DNA of 64,000 bases from Cardiocondyla obscurior (GCF_019399895.1 NC_091880.1:248001-312000); one strand, 5' to 3'; numbered from the stretch's first letter, positions 11,846 through 22,061 are shown. The notes: generated by a model from the sequence alone, not told the origin. Translations and numbers: made by a program.

Positions 11846-13187
11846 GAGAACGCGCTACGCGAACGGGCCGAGTGTGTTTACGGAAAAATTGAACTTGAAC
11901 CCGCTCGTGAACTTGAATTCGCGGTGGTGCGACCAAGTGCGCGGATCATCGCCGATCGAATGGGCGGCCAGGCGACCGGCAGCGGCAATGATACCGCCCG
12001 CCCTCCCGGTCGTGCGCGATCGGTATCCGAAAACGATGAGATGCTATGGCGACGTAACGAGATCTAAATTTAAACGCTTCATCGATCGGGTGCACGTCAA
12101 AATGCACGGTAAGGTATTGTACCCGCGGAGGAACAATGGTCAGGGCTGCGTCGGAGACTAATCGGAAAGCCACCGGTGCCGCAAGCCGTCGTGCGCCTTT
12201 CGTCGCGCGCGTTTCGCACATTCCACGGACTCCGTACAAATGGAGCCATGTATCGTGCAATCGATTGGAATGATTAACGCTCGCGGGGGGGAATTTCTGC
12301 ATCGGCGATCGTCGTGTGATTATTGTGCTCCCGCAGATTTTTTCAGTGCCAGTACCGATATTTTGGACAACGGTGGACGAAAGAGAGACGGTGGTATGGA
12401 AGGACGAGGGGGAAAGGGAGAAGAAGTATGGGCACGTGAAGAGGTCAAGGTGACAAGTAGGAGAGGGGACTGTATCGCGAAGGTCGCCAGCACCGGCGCA
12501 CCACTGACCTTTAAAAGCAGCGTGTTGCTCGCTCCTGCCACAGTTTCATTTCGGAACTTTTAAAAATCGGTCGGGTTTGCAACATCCATCTGGACGGCTG
12601 TCAAGGGATTTAATTTGCTGACAAGAGTCAGGCACAAATGCAAGGTGTAAGGAAAAACTATATGTACCAGCTTTATTTTATTTATGCATTATATAAAAAA
12701 GGATAATGCATTATGTACCTGCAAAAAAGTTTAAATAAACGTAACAGATCAATAATTTATTATTATATATTATAATTGCATATTATATATTCATATAACA
12801 TTATTATTACTATTTATAGTTAAAAAGGAAATGCATTTACATGTTATTATTATGTGATTGCAGGAATTCAACATAGCATATAGGCTGTGACAGAAAGAAT
12901 ACAGCAAAGAAGAACAGCAACATATATATACATATATATGTATTATATATGCGGCGGGATAACGGCTGTATTATGAAAAGTAGTGCAAGCAAACAGGAAC
13001 AGAAAAGAAAGTAAAACATTAGTAAATTATTTAAAGAACTGTGAGCAAAATAGAGTCGTTTAGAGTTCTTATAAGAGGAGTGTGTGGGTGCTTTCAAGAT
13101 AACGACAATGAAAATAGAAGGCTCTCTTCAAGCAGACAACCCTCAGTTAGATTCAGCAGGAATGTACCCACTAAAGCGCCTCGACGT

Positions 13188-15875
13188 ATGGCAGCAAAAA
13201 CCCAAAATGCTGCCAAAAATGCAAATAAGATGACGGAGCGTAATAAATTCAATAATAAGAGAGAGCTAGATGTGGTAGTACCATCAACATCGACGGCAAG
13301 TTACTCATTATTGAAAATGTCACGCAGACAATACGATCTAGATGTGGCAGTCCCGTCAACATCGACAGCGAGTTACTCATCGTTAAAAATGTTGCGCAGA
13401 AGAACTGAACCTGACGTTCAAGATGCAACTACCAATACCGATTCTGACGATTTTGAAGAACTAGAGATTTTACAAATGACGAACTATCTCATGTCTAGAA
13501 CATTGCACAAAGAGACTCAGGATAGTATTCAAGACGAGGATGAAATAATAAAATCCAATGGATACGACGACAGTCAGCAGATTGTAGAATCGACAATTCT
13601 AGGAGAGTCAGCTGTTTCCATAAAGCCAGCGATTTCGTCTGAGCCTATGGGTTTATCAAAATCCATAATTCAATCGGACCAGCCAGGTCCATCAAAGTCA
13701 GTACTTCCATCAGAGCCAGCAATTGCATCGACATCAACATCGACAGCAAGTCATTCGGCTTCGTATCAGTCTCTTCTTTTACAAAAAAAATCTTTAAAAT
13801 TTGAAATAGATAATATAGGAAAAGTTATATCATGTTGTGCAACTGCCGTTAGACGTTGGTTATCTGTTATAGACGATAAACCATTTCCAGAAAAAGAATT
13901 TTTGCAGGAATATATGGAAGGAACGGATAAACTACACGAATTACAATGCAAAGAAATGGAGCTTGAAGATAAACAGGAAAAAATATTGGAGTTAGAAAAA
14001 TTAAGAAAATTAAAAAAAATGAGTAAAGAGACGAAGAAGGTTTCTACTATACTTTTGGTACATCTTCCTAACAATCAACATACGACTATAAAAATAGCGA
14101 AAGGTCTTACTTTAAGACAAGCGATGGCCAAACCTATGCAACGGCGGCAATTAATTCTAGAAGACTGTGCAGCGTACATTAGACACCGAATTATGTATTT
14201 TATTTCCTGGGACACAGATATTTCGACCTTGCAATGCAAAGAAGTATTTGTTGAAACTTTAGAACAAATACCCGTTCCGGTTTTTTTCGCTCACAATTTT
14301 GTAGGAAATACATTTTTATTAGGCTTCTGTTATTCTTGTGCAAAAAGTGTTCTTTACGGACTTTACTGCACGGAATGCAACAGAAAATTTCACACAAAGT
14401 GTGTAGTTTACGCGCCCGCTTTGTGCGAACATATAAAAAGGCGCAGAGCTTATTACGAAAGGTTGCTGGCTAATAATCCAACTACGGGAATTGTTCAAAT
14501 TCGTGCGAGACCAGTACCTGTTCCCTCGGTCTCTCGAAAGAGACAGAACCCGGATATATTTGTTCCGAAAGTGGATAAGACTACTCAAGTCCGGGCGAAA
14601 TGGCGATACGAAAGGATATATGGAAAATACAATGAACAAAGAAGGCTCAAGAGGAAGGCGCGAAAAAATAAGAAGAAATCAAACACTGAAGATGACGCCG
14701 ATGACAATGCCGATGCGGAATCCAATGATTCTGATAGTATATTTAGTGGAGATTCTATAAGGATTTGGAAAGTTACGCATGACGAAGTCATATATGAAGA
14801 CGAACTCGGATCAGGGACTTACGGAACAGTTTTTAAAGCCGAGTGGCAAGGAAGTAGTGTAGCTATAAAAAAACTTAAAATCACAGACCCTACGCCGGAA
14901 GAAATAGAGTCGTTTAAAAATGAGGTAAACGTTTTACGGAAACTTCGACACGATCACGTACTCGGATTCTCAGGTTGTATTTGCAAGCCTTATCTGGCAA
15001 TTATTACTCATTTCTGTAATGGGAGATCTCTCTATCAACGCTTACATGTGGACGAAGATCCAATCGAGTTATTCTCAATTGTAGTTATTTGCAGGCAAAC
15101 GTCTGAAGCTATGGACTACTTGCATTCACAGAACATCATTCATCGAGACTTGAAGAGCCGCAATATACTTTTTCATGATGGACTTAACGTAAAGATCGGT
15201 GACTTTGGCCTTGCAGTAATGAGAAACCAGCAAAGAAAACAGCAGCCGGAAATAAACGACGAGAACGACGTGATGAAATCTAAAGAGGAAAAAAGTATGA
15301 AGGATCACGAGCACCAGCTGGCTGGTTCCGTCCGTTGGATGGCACCTGAGGTCCTTAGAATGAAAATCGGCGAAAATCCGTACAGTTTTCAAAGTGACGT
15401 TTATTCGTTCGGTATAGTAATGTATGAACTGTTTGCCCGCGATATACCGTATGGTCTCAAGACCGATGCACTATTCATTTTATTTAACGTAGGACGCGGT
15501 TGCTTGTCACCGAATTTAAATAAACTACGCCTCGACACACCGAAGAAACTGAAAAAGTTGTTAATACAGTGCATCGCGTTTGAGAAAGAAAAACGACCGT
15601 TGTTTCCGTATATTTTAAGACGAACGTACACCGCTTTCAAGACCGCACCAAAGATAAGAAGAACGACTTCCTTACCAGAAAATCCCGACGGATTGCCGGA
15701 CACATACATTGAGAAAGCTGATGACGCTCAAGTCTTTCTCACATCTGACATTGACAGTGACAGCGATAGTGATACCGACGTCGAAATCGACGCCAATGTG
15801 AACGCAAATGCAAATGTGAATTGCATTAGCATTAGCAGTAGCGGGAGCGTTGAAGATGTCTTTGCTGATTTTTAA
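13188..15875 (+). CDS. Intronless Raf-family Ser/Thr kinase (probable Raf retrogene)
   Basis: One uninterrupted frame of 895 codons from the first in-frame ATG at 13188. The frame is open back to a stop at 13032, but without an ATG. Domains in order: Ser/Thr-rich N-terminus with a 24-aa tandem repeat; BRS-like helical region (about 203-270); Ras-binding domain (about 287-357), with Lys and Arg at the positions of RAF1 K84 and R89 but His for R59; C1 zinc finger (369-412) with all His/Cys ligands; kinase domain from about 537 with GSGTYG loop, VAIK Lys561, Glu579, HRD 652-654, DFG 672-674 and APE. The ending PYSFQSDVY...LFP..IL is Raf-specific. RTTSLP (Ser828) fits the C-terminal 14-3-3 site. 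I saw no CR2-type 14-3-3 site between C1 and kinase. The activation segment is about 20 residues longer than in BRAF. Raf phosphorylates MEK in the Ras-MAPK pathway. Lack of introns suggests retroposition, but no poly(A) remnant is evident, so the copy is old. Catalytic activity is inferred from retained residues. Confidence 0.9.
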   Translation: MAAKTQNAAKNANKMTERNKFNNKRELDVVVPSTSTASYSLLKMSRRQYDLDVAVPSTSTASYSSLKMLRRRTEPDVQDATTNTDSDDFEELEILQMTNYLMSRTLHKETQDSIQDEDEIIKSNGYDDSQQIVESTILGESAVSIKPAISSEPMGLSKSIIQSDQPGPSKSVLPSEPAIASTSTSTASHSASYQSLLLQKKSLKFEIDNIGKVISCCATAVRRWLSVIDDKPFPEKEFLQEYMEGTDKLHELQCKEMELEDKQEKILELEKLRKLKKMSKETKKVSTILLVHLPNNQHTTIKIAKGLTLRQAMAKPMQRRQLILEDCAAYIRHRIMYFISWDTDISTLQCKEVFVETLEQIPVPVFFAHNFVGNTFLLGFCYSCAKSVLYGLYCTECNRKFHTKCVVYAPALCEHIKRRRAYYERLLANNPTTGIVQIRARPVPVPSVSRKRQNPDIFVPKVDKTTQVRAKWRYERIYGKYNEQRRLKRKARKNKKKSNTEDDADDNADAESNDSDSIFSGDSIRIWKVTHDEVIYEDELGSGTYGTVFKAEWQGSSVAIKKLKITDPTPEEIESFKNEVNVLRKLRHDHVLGFSGCICKPYLAIITHFCNGRSLYQRLHVDEDPIELFSIVVICRQTSEAMDYLHSQNIIHRDLKSRNILFHDGLNVKIGDFGLAVMRNQQRKQQPEINDENDVMKSKEEKSMKDHEHQLAGSVRWMAPEVLRMKIGENPYSFQSDVYSFGIVMYELFARDIPYGLKTDALFILFNVGRGCLSPNLNKLRLDTPKKLKKLLIQCIAFEKEKRPLFPYILRRTYTAFKTAPKIRRTTSLPENPDGLPDTYIEKADDAQVFLTSDIDSDSDSDTDVEIDANVNANANVNCISISSSGSVEDVFADF
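13266..13409 (+). repeat. 72-bp tandem duplication inside the Raf-like coding region
   Basis: Two in-frame 72-base units (13266-13337 and 13338-13409) encode 24 residues each. Both begin Leu-Asp-Val-x-Val and contain PSTSTASYS followed by a basic Arg-Arg pair. A degenerate third copy of the Ser-Thr-Ala part lies near 13730-13770. The frame is kept through both units. Confidence 0.85.
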
Positions 15876-16233
15876 AATTGACAATGAACAGTTTTGAATT
15901 GAAACAAGACATATTTTCTATTTTAATCGTGTAAATACCGTGTTTGCAATGTAAAATAATGTTGAATTGAGATGTAACGAGTAGGACTGAACGCGTATTA
16001 AGCGTTTTCTTTTTTTTTTTTTCTTGTTTTTTTCTAATTCTAGTTTCTTTCTAGATTGATTAGTTGATCGACCGCCTGGGGAAAGAGAGAAGTTCATCAT
16101 TAACACAGTTTATACTCGCTATCGGAAGATAATTTTTCTGCTCCAGTAGCAAGTGCAAGTCTTGCTGAGCCTTCTTCTTCGTCCCCCGATTGGTCGATTG
16201 CTACAGAAAAGAGAGAAGCCTACTATAAATATA

Positions 16234-16335
16234 GACTGCATTCCGATATTCATACAATGCAATACTGAAAATCTATAATGTACGTCGCACAACTTACAGA
16301 TTTTCAGTACTAGCTGAGAGTATTAAAATGCAGTC
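16234..16335. repeat. Foldback element B, 102-nt hairpin right of the Raf-like gene
   Basis: Inner arms TACTGAAAATCT (16263-16274) and AGATTTTCAGTA (16298-16309) form a perfect 12-bp stem with a 23-base loop. Outer arms GACTGCATT (16234-16242) and AATGCAGTC (16327-16335) form a perfect 9-bp stem. The part between the stems pairs poorly. The inner part resembles element A at 9991-10058. It could be a foldback transposon remnant or an RNA hairpin in the Raf-like 3' UTR. Confidence 0.5.
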
Positions 16336-16542
16336 ACAGTTCAATCTCGCTATCTTAGAAGTAAAAAAGAGAAGATAAGCCTGTCGAAGACATTTGTCTC
16401 TTTCTACAACAGGTACATGTGATCGAAATGCGCAATCATTCTTATTATAAGTCTAGTAATACGATTCGCTGATAAACGCATTTTTTTTAAGAGAAAAAGT
16501 TTGTAAAAAAATGGTCTTCGTAAAAAAAAAGAATTATAAATA

Positions 16543-16588
16543 CAGGGTGTCTCATAGTAAACGAACACTTTCAGTTTACTATGGGACA
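16543..16588. repeat. 15-bp-stem hairpin with transposon-like terminus
   Basis: TGTCTCATAGTAAAC (16548-16562) faces GTTTACTATGGGACA (16574-16588) with one T/G position and an 11-base loop. The left arm is preceded by ACAGGG, so the end reads like the ACAGGGTGTC termini seen on many insect transposable elements. This suggests the solo end of a decayed element. Confidence 0.5.
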
Positions 16589-17452
16589 TCGTGACGTAGC
16601 ATCTATTGATTTTGTATAAGTTTTATGAACGGAGATCTGGATAAAAAAAAATTTTTTTTTTTAGGCTTCTAGATCTCTATTCGAGAATATGTAAAGTTAA
16701 GTTACAAGAATGAAATGACATTTAAGTCTTACTGGTTATTAACTTACCTACGAGATATTCTTCCAAAGCCCGAAGTAACTTTTGTATGTATTTTAATTTT
16801 ATTTCGAATACGTTGAATTAAATTTTTTTTTTCCTAAGATATGTAATATATACCTTCATTATTCAAGCAGAACAGTTTATTCTGGTGACGTTAGTACAAC
16901 GATTAGTTTCGCGACAGATACTCTGTTCTGCTTTCCAAATTTAAGTGGCCTAAGATAATTCGTTATAAGTAGTAAATATATTAAAATATATGTATTAAAA
17001 TTTAATAAAAATGAATAACTGTATGTATTTCATAAAACTTTTTGGAATAACCGTAATGGAATTTTTACCGTAAACGTTACGTTATTAAATTTAACTAACT
17101 CGAACATCGCGTCGCTGATTTACAAATAGGTTTTATCATTCGAACATAACAACGAGAAAGGAAAATGGATATGTGTGCATGGATGTTTATAATGTGTCAA
17201 TCTTTGTGTGTTTAATCGATGTTAAATAATGTTTTAAACGAAACAAAATTTGAATCTTGACGGATAAAGGATGGAACAACTTACAATAAAAATTGTAATG
17301 CGCAAAATAAACTTGGGATCGATGTGAAATACAATATAATGTTAATTAGCATTGGGAAATTATCGCTGTGTCATATTTTAAATTTCTCATTCCATTAAAA
17401 AGAATAAAAGCATTAAAGAAAAAAAAAAGAAAGATTTTCACAAGTATATTTT

Positions 17453-17502
17453 TATATGTATATGTATATATACATATATATAGATATACATATATGTATA
17501 TA
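17453..17502. repeat. AT-rich TATG/CATA microsatellite, self-complementary
   Basis: An irregular run of TATG and CATA units whose halves can pair with each other. A similar short run occurs near 12920-12950. No other function is suggested. Confidence 0.6.
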
Positions 17503-18185
17503 CGTTAAAGGGAAATAAAAAGTAAGAAATATATTTATTTATATACACGCGTATACACGGAAAAGAACAAAATGTATGTAGGAAAGGGTGGAGTAAAATG
17601 GATAAGATTATTGCGTTAAATGTTTCAGTTATTAGATCTTGTTATCTTTTTTCCCTCCCTCTTTTTTTTTTCTTTTTTCTTAGAAAGTTACCTTCCTTTA
17701 ATCATATATATGTATAAATGTATGAATATATACACATATATGTAAAGAAACAAGATGAAATACATTACTCTGTATTATTTGTGTAATGAATGTGAAATTA
17801 CTTCTCAGCTGGGATTCTATCCTTAATTTATTTCTTTACACCTCGTCTATTTCGCCAGATTAATAATTATATACATATATAATGTTTCTTTAATATCCAA
17901 AATTAAATATTAAATTGACGAGACTGTGAAGTGGATAAATATAAATAAATTAAATTTATGAAGACACATTTATTACAAAATTAATAATGTATTGTAGAAT
18001 TTATGTTTCTTATAATTAGAAAACATTTACTTTTTGATCTCAGTTCTGATTCAATGAAGGTGCCAAAGTAAAATAAATGAAATAAACATTGGACATATGC
18101 GTGGGAAGATGCCATTCTGCGGAACAAGTGCACGTACACCTGAGATGGATGATTGTTCCGCCACCTGACGACGGTCGCGCGGAAG

Positions 18186-18218
18186 ATGGCCGCGTCTGTC
18201 AAAAGTATGTTGCACTGA
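18186..18218 (+). other. Short upstream ORF with overlapping splice donor, mtm 5' region
   Basis: An ATG in good context (GAAGATGGC) opens an 11-codon frame. Inside it is a good donor, AAAA|GTATGT, at 18205. A T-rich acceptor ends at 18779 (GTGCAG), just upstream of the mtm start codon. This fits a 5' UTR exon, a 574-base intron and a second exon carrying the mtm start. It is not shown that the two sites are used together. Confidence 0.3.
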
Positions 18219-18457
18219 CAGAGCCGAACGCTACGGGATACGTTGCATTAATATAAAGTAAAGCAGGTTTGTATTCGGCGTATCAACGCGGATTTCGGCG
18301 CGACTGAGATAATCGCGCGTATCGAAGAATAATGAAGCGAACTACGCGCTTCTGGGCGTGGCACGGCGCGAATAGTCTCTAATTCCGGTTATATTGTTAA
18401 ATACTCTTCTCGCCGTGTTTTCTGTGAAAGTACGCGTCGTTTGCACTGTACTACGAA

Positions 18458-18676
18458 ATGTCCGTCGTCGGCCCGTTAAATTTAATTATTTTCATTATCG
18501 TGTTGCCACAAGCGCTACAAACTTCGAGAGGTTATGACACAGAGACCGAAGTCTACTCTAGCGCTTGGAAAAAGAACTTGAATATTCCACCGTTTACAGA
18601 TATTTTTTTTTTTTTTTTTTATGTACCCTGGCTGGCTTTACGTGTTCGAAATGTATTTGAGACGTATTCGTTGTGA
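18458..18676 (+). other. Unassigned 72-codon ORF with signal-like N-terminus
   Basis: The frame starts with a short polar lead and then a hydrophobic run like a signal peptide or anchor (residues about 6-20), followed by a Tyr/Glu/Lys-rich stretch. After about residue 48 it runs into a T tract that gives poly-Phe, which looks like intron or UTR. I do not recognise the product. It may be an upstream ORF in the mtm 5' region, a first exon of an unseen gene, or chance. Confidence 0.2.
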
Positions 18677-18877
18677 GATATATTAAAAAAATATTTATAT
18701 AAAAATTAAATATTTGACTTAATTTTTGGAGAATATACTATTATTGGATTTTCATACGTTTTTTGTTATAACTGTGCAGGTGCAGAAGATTTGTATGATC
18801 GTAAGTTGTAAATATAACTGAAAACAAGAATGTTGTTACAACGAAAGTAGAAAAATTGGAAATTTTTTTTAACAAGT

Positions 18878-21696
18878 ATGGAAAAGAGGGGCAGTGCAGA
18901 ACTCTTGGGCACAGAACAAAGCAATTCAAAGAATGCCAGTTCAGACTCTCTCAATTCAGACAGCAAGAGCAGCTCACTTAATTCGAAAATGGGTCAGGAA
19001 TCGGTATGGAAAAATTACGATTGTTTTTGGTTATGATTATAATCGATATAACGCTATTATTGAATCCCGAATAAATTTATAAATTTCTTTAGGAGAGTTG
19101 GGAAAAAGCTTCGCATTCAAAAAGTTTTTCTTCAAGCTCCACTTCAACAGATAATAATATAGTTTCTGCTTTAGAGGCTAAAAAAGATAATCAAGTAAAA
19201 GTGAGTTTGTAGTATACGCCTTAACACAGCATTGTTTTAATTTTTGTTCACAGTTATATCTTTCATTGATTTAAATACACAATGATTATTAACGATCGTA
19301 CGTTTTTGTTGAATTAGCAATTTTATTGTGTAAAATATTTTTTTTATTATTTCACTTTTACTTTTATGACACTGCTATTGTTTATTCTGTTGAAGCTGTA
19401 GAGAAAAAAAAACTTTTCTTTTTATTACAAAATTAATTGTTTCACTGTTTATTGTTTCATTGTTTCACTGTTTGAATTAGAATTTAACTGGAGGAGACAC
19501 GGGACCACCGCTACTGAATGGAGAACGGGTACAAGGGATCGCGCATGAAGTCACCTATTTGTGTCCTTACTCAGGGCCTGCCAGAGGGATTCTTAGTGTT
19601 ACAAACTACAAACTTCATTTTCGTAGTATAGATCGAGAAACGCCTTACGTTGTTGAAGTGCCGTTGGGAGTTGTTAGTCGCATCGAAAAAGTCGGTGGCG
19701 CGTCAAGCAGAGGAGAAAATTCTTATGGAATTGAAGTATTTTGTAAGGATATGAGGAATCTCAGATTTGCGCATAAGCAAGAGAATCATTCTAGACGAGA
19801 CGTATTCGAAAAATTACAGCAATATTCTTTTCCATTATCTCACAAATTACCTCTTTTTGCCTTTGAATACTCAGAGACTTTTTCTGAAAACGGTTGGAAC
19901 GTTTATGAACCTATTGCAGAATTGAAAAGAATGGTACGTATAAAAAAAAAAAAAAAAAAAAAATGTTTTGACGAAATTTAAAAGTACGTTTATATAAGTT
20001 GTTAAAAACTTAATGTCTTCTTATTTAATTTCAGGGTGTAAATAACGACATGTGGAAAATATCTAAAATCAATGACACATATTCGCTTTGCGACAGTTAT
20101 CCGGCCGTATGGGCAGTACCTGCCGCGGCGACCGACGAGGATCTCCAAGCGTCGGCATCTTTTAGGAGTAGAGGCAGACTTCCTGTCCTCTCATGGATTC
20201 ATCCAGAAAGCCAAGCCACGATAACTCGTTGCGCTCAACCATTAGTAGGTGTCGGAGGTAAACGGAGTCGCGAGGACGAAAGGTACGTTCAGTTAATAAT
20301 GGACGCTAACGCACAAAGTCACAAATTGTTTATTATGGATGCGCGACCGATGCCAAATGCAATAGCGAATAAAGCGAAGGGCGGTGGATACGAAAGCGAA
20401 GACGCTTATCAAAACGCGGAATTGGTCTTTCTTGATATTCATAATATACATGTTATGAGAGAAAGTCTCAGGAAGCTGAAAGGTATTAGATTTTTCGCAT
20501 TTATATTAATGTTAAGCTTTTTTTTTTTTTTTATGTACATATACCTTGTTTTAGAATTATGTTTTCCCACGATTGATGAGGCTCGATGGCTGTCAGGCAT
20601 AGAATCAACGATGTGGCTTAAGCATATCAAATGTGTTCTTGCTGGAGCTGTAAGAATTGTAGACAAAGTCGAAAATCACAAGACTTCAGTTTTAGTTCAC
20701 TGTTCCGATGGTTGGGACAGAACAGCACAGGTAAATATCGTTTAATTTTGTAATTGCTTAATTATCAATTTTCATAATAATACTCAAAAGATGAAACATT
20801 GTATTACTTATTACTTACCGTTAGAATTTTTTTTTTAGCTTACTGCTCTCGCAATGTTAATGTTAGATCCATACTATAGAACAGTCAAAGGATTTGAGGT
20901 TCTAATAGAAAAAGAGTGGCTTAGTTTTGGACATAAATTTCAACAGGTACATAGAACTTTAAGTTATTTTATGACTTTGCTATATGTGTTTTAATTTAAT
21001 TAATAATAGTTTTTTTTTTTTTTTTTAGAGAATAGGTCACGGTGATGAACACCACAGTGATGCAGATAGATCGCCGGTATTTTTACAATTTATTGATTGC
21101 GTTTGGCAAATAATGCGGCAGTTCCCTAACGCTTTTGAATTCAACGAACATTTTTTAATTACCATTCTCGATCATCTTTACTCTTGCAGATTTGGAACTT
21201 TTTTGTTTAGCAGGTATTTATTTGATTTACGTTTTATATATATACAAATTAATAATTAATAACGTTTATAGCGAGCGTGAAAGAATGCAAGAGCAAGTGA
21301 AACAAAGAACAGTCTCTCTCTGGTCGTATACTAATAGTCAATTACCTCTTTATTTGAATCCTCTGTATCGGTCCGGTACAAACTATCAGCTTGTTTTAAT
21401 GCCAGTTGCTAGTATGCGATATATCAAACCGTGGAAAAGTCTTTACTGTAGATGGAATCCCAGTATGCGGCAACAGGTATGTGAAAATATTTAGTAAGAC
21501 CATCACGTAAATATATATTATTAATTTTTTCGTCTGTTTTAAGGATCCTGTTTATCAAAGAACAAGAGAGCTTCTAGTCTTAAAAGAACAGCTCGAAAAA
21601 CAGCTGGAAGAAGGTAGACGTGAACAGGCCTCACGTGCAAATCGATCTGTCACTTCATCAGCGCCTCCCAGAATACATTCCCCGGTTCACATATAG
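18878..21696 (+). CDS. mtm: Myotubularin phosphoinositide 3-phosphatase (MTM1/MTMR2 type)
   Basis: Nine exons (18878-19003, 19093-19200, 19481-19933, 20035-20482, 20555-20730, 20839-20946, 21029-21213, 21272-21476, 21544-21696) join in phase to 653 aa, close to human MTMR2 (643). The start is a Ser-rich leader beginning MEKRGS, like MTMR2. A PH-GRAM domain occupies about 95-200 and the phosphatase domain about 205-590. The CX5R active site CSDGWDRT has Cys428 and Arg434, so the enzyme should be active. The tail has a short coiled coil (about 608-635). No FYVE domain is present, which places it in the MTM1/MTMR1/MTMR2 group. The family dephosphorylates PI3P and PI(3,5)P2 on endosomes, acting in membrane trafficking and muscle. 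The gene runs head-on into the NRF-like gene 2. Confidence 0.96.
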
Positions 21697-22061
21697 CGTT
21701 ATGGGGAACTCTGACCCGTCTGATAATTTGTAGTTTTGTAAATGAGCTGTAAACTCTTGGTCTACTCCTTTGAGCCAGACACAAGATATTTTGACTGAAT
21801 TTCGCTAGTGGATGCTATGTATAATACGCCCACTTGATAAAAACGATAAAAACGAATTTAGATTCGTGCGTATTTTGCCTTTAATGAATTGACCGCAACA
21901 TTCCTTTCGCATAGTTTATCGCGAATTATATCCAACTCATCCTCACGCTCCATTGCAATCGAATACGATTTCGTACAAATAACTGAAAAAGGTATAAAAG
22001 CACAAATATTATTTTATGTGATTTTAGTTATAATTACAATATCGTAGAACTTTTATTACAA
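21697..22061. terminator. Convergent 3' ends of mtm and NRF-like gene 2
   Basis: Only 365 bases separate the two stop codons. For the minus-strand gene an AATAAA lies at 22052-22057, a few bases past the stop, implying a 3' UTR of only tens of bases unless a later signal is used. For mtm no AATAAA is visible here; a TATAAA variant lies at 21993-21998, and the first exact AATAAA on the plus strand is near 22443, inside the other gene. Overlapping antisense 3' ends are therefore plausible. Confidence 0.4.

Larger units (their letters stand above)
9447..13187. other. Intergenic region between the SDR gene and the Raf-like gene
   Basis: The proximal few hundred bases should hold the SDR promoter. 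About 9990-10066 carries a foldback element. From 10300 to 11340 the DNA is AT-rich and shows nothing recognisable. From about 11500 to 12560 it becomes GC- and CpG-rich, with a promoter-like cluster near 11.8 kb, a strong donor-like CACG|GTAAGG at 12111, and several stop-poor but unconserved frames. From 12650 it is AT-rich again, with an acceptor-like site ending at 12864 after a T-rich run. A noncoding first exon near 11.8-12.1 kb spliced to the Raf-like gene is possible but unproven. Confidence 0.45.
15876..18877. other. Region between the Raf-like gene and mtm
   Basis: The first kilobase should hold the Raf-like 3' UTR. I saw no AATAAA until about 17005; an ATTAAA variant lies at 16322-16327, inside a hairpin arm. 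Two foldbacks lie at 16234-16335 and 16543-16588. The rest to about 18100 is AT-rich with TATG/CATA repeats near 17450-17500. From about 18100 to 18460 it becomes GC-richer and probably contains the mtm promoter and 5' UTR. Confidence 0.5.

Noticed and set aside
11837..12563. Several overlapping open frames in a CpG-rich block
   Set aside because: Frames overlap on both strands and none resembles a known protein; better explained as promoter or 5' UTR composition.
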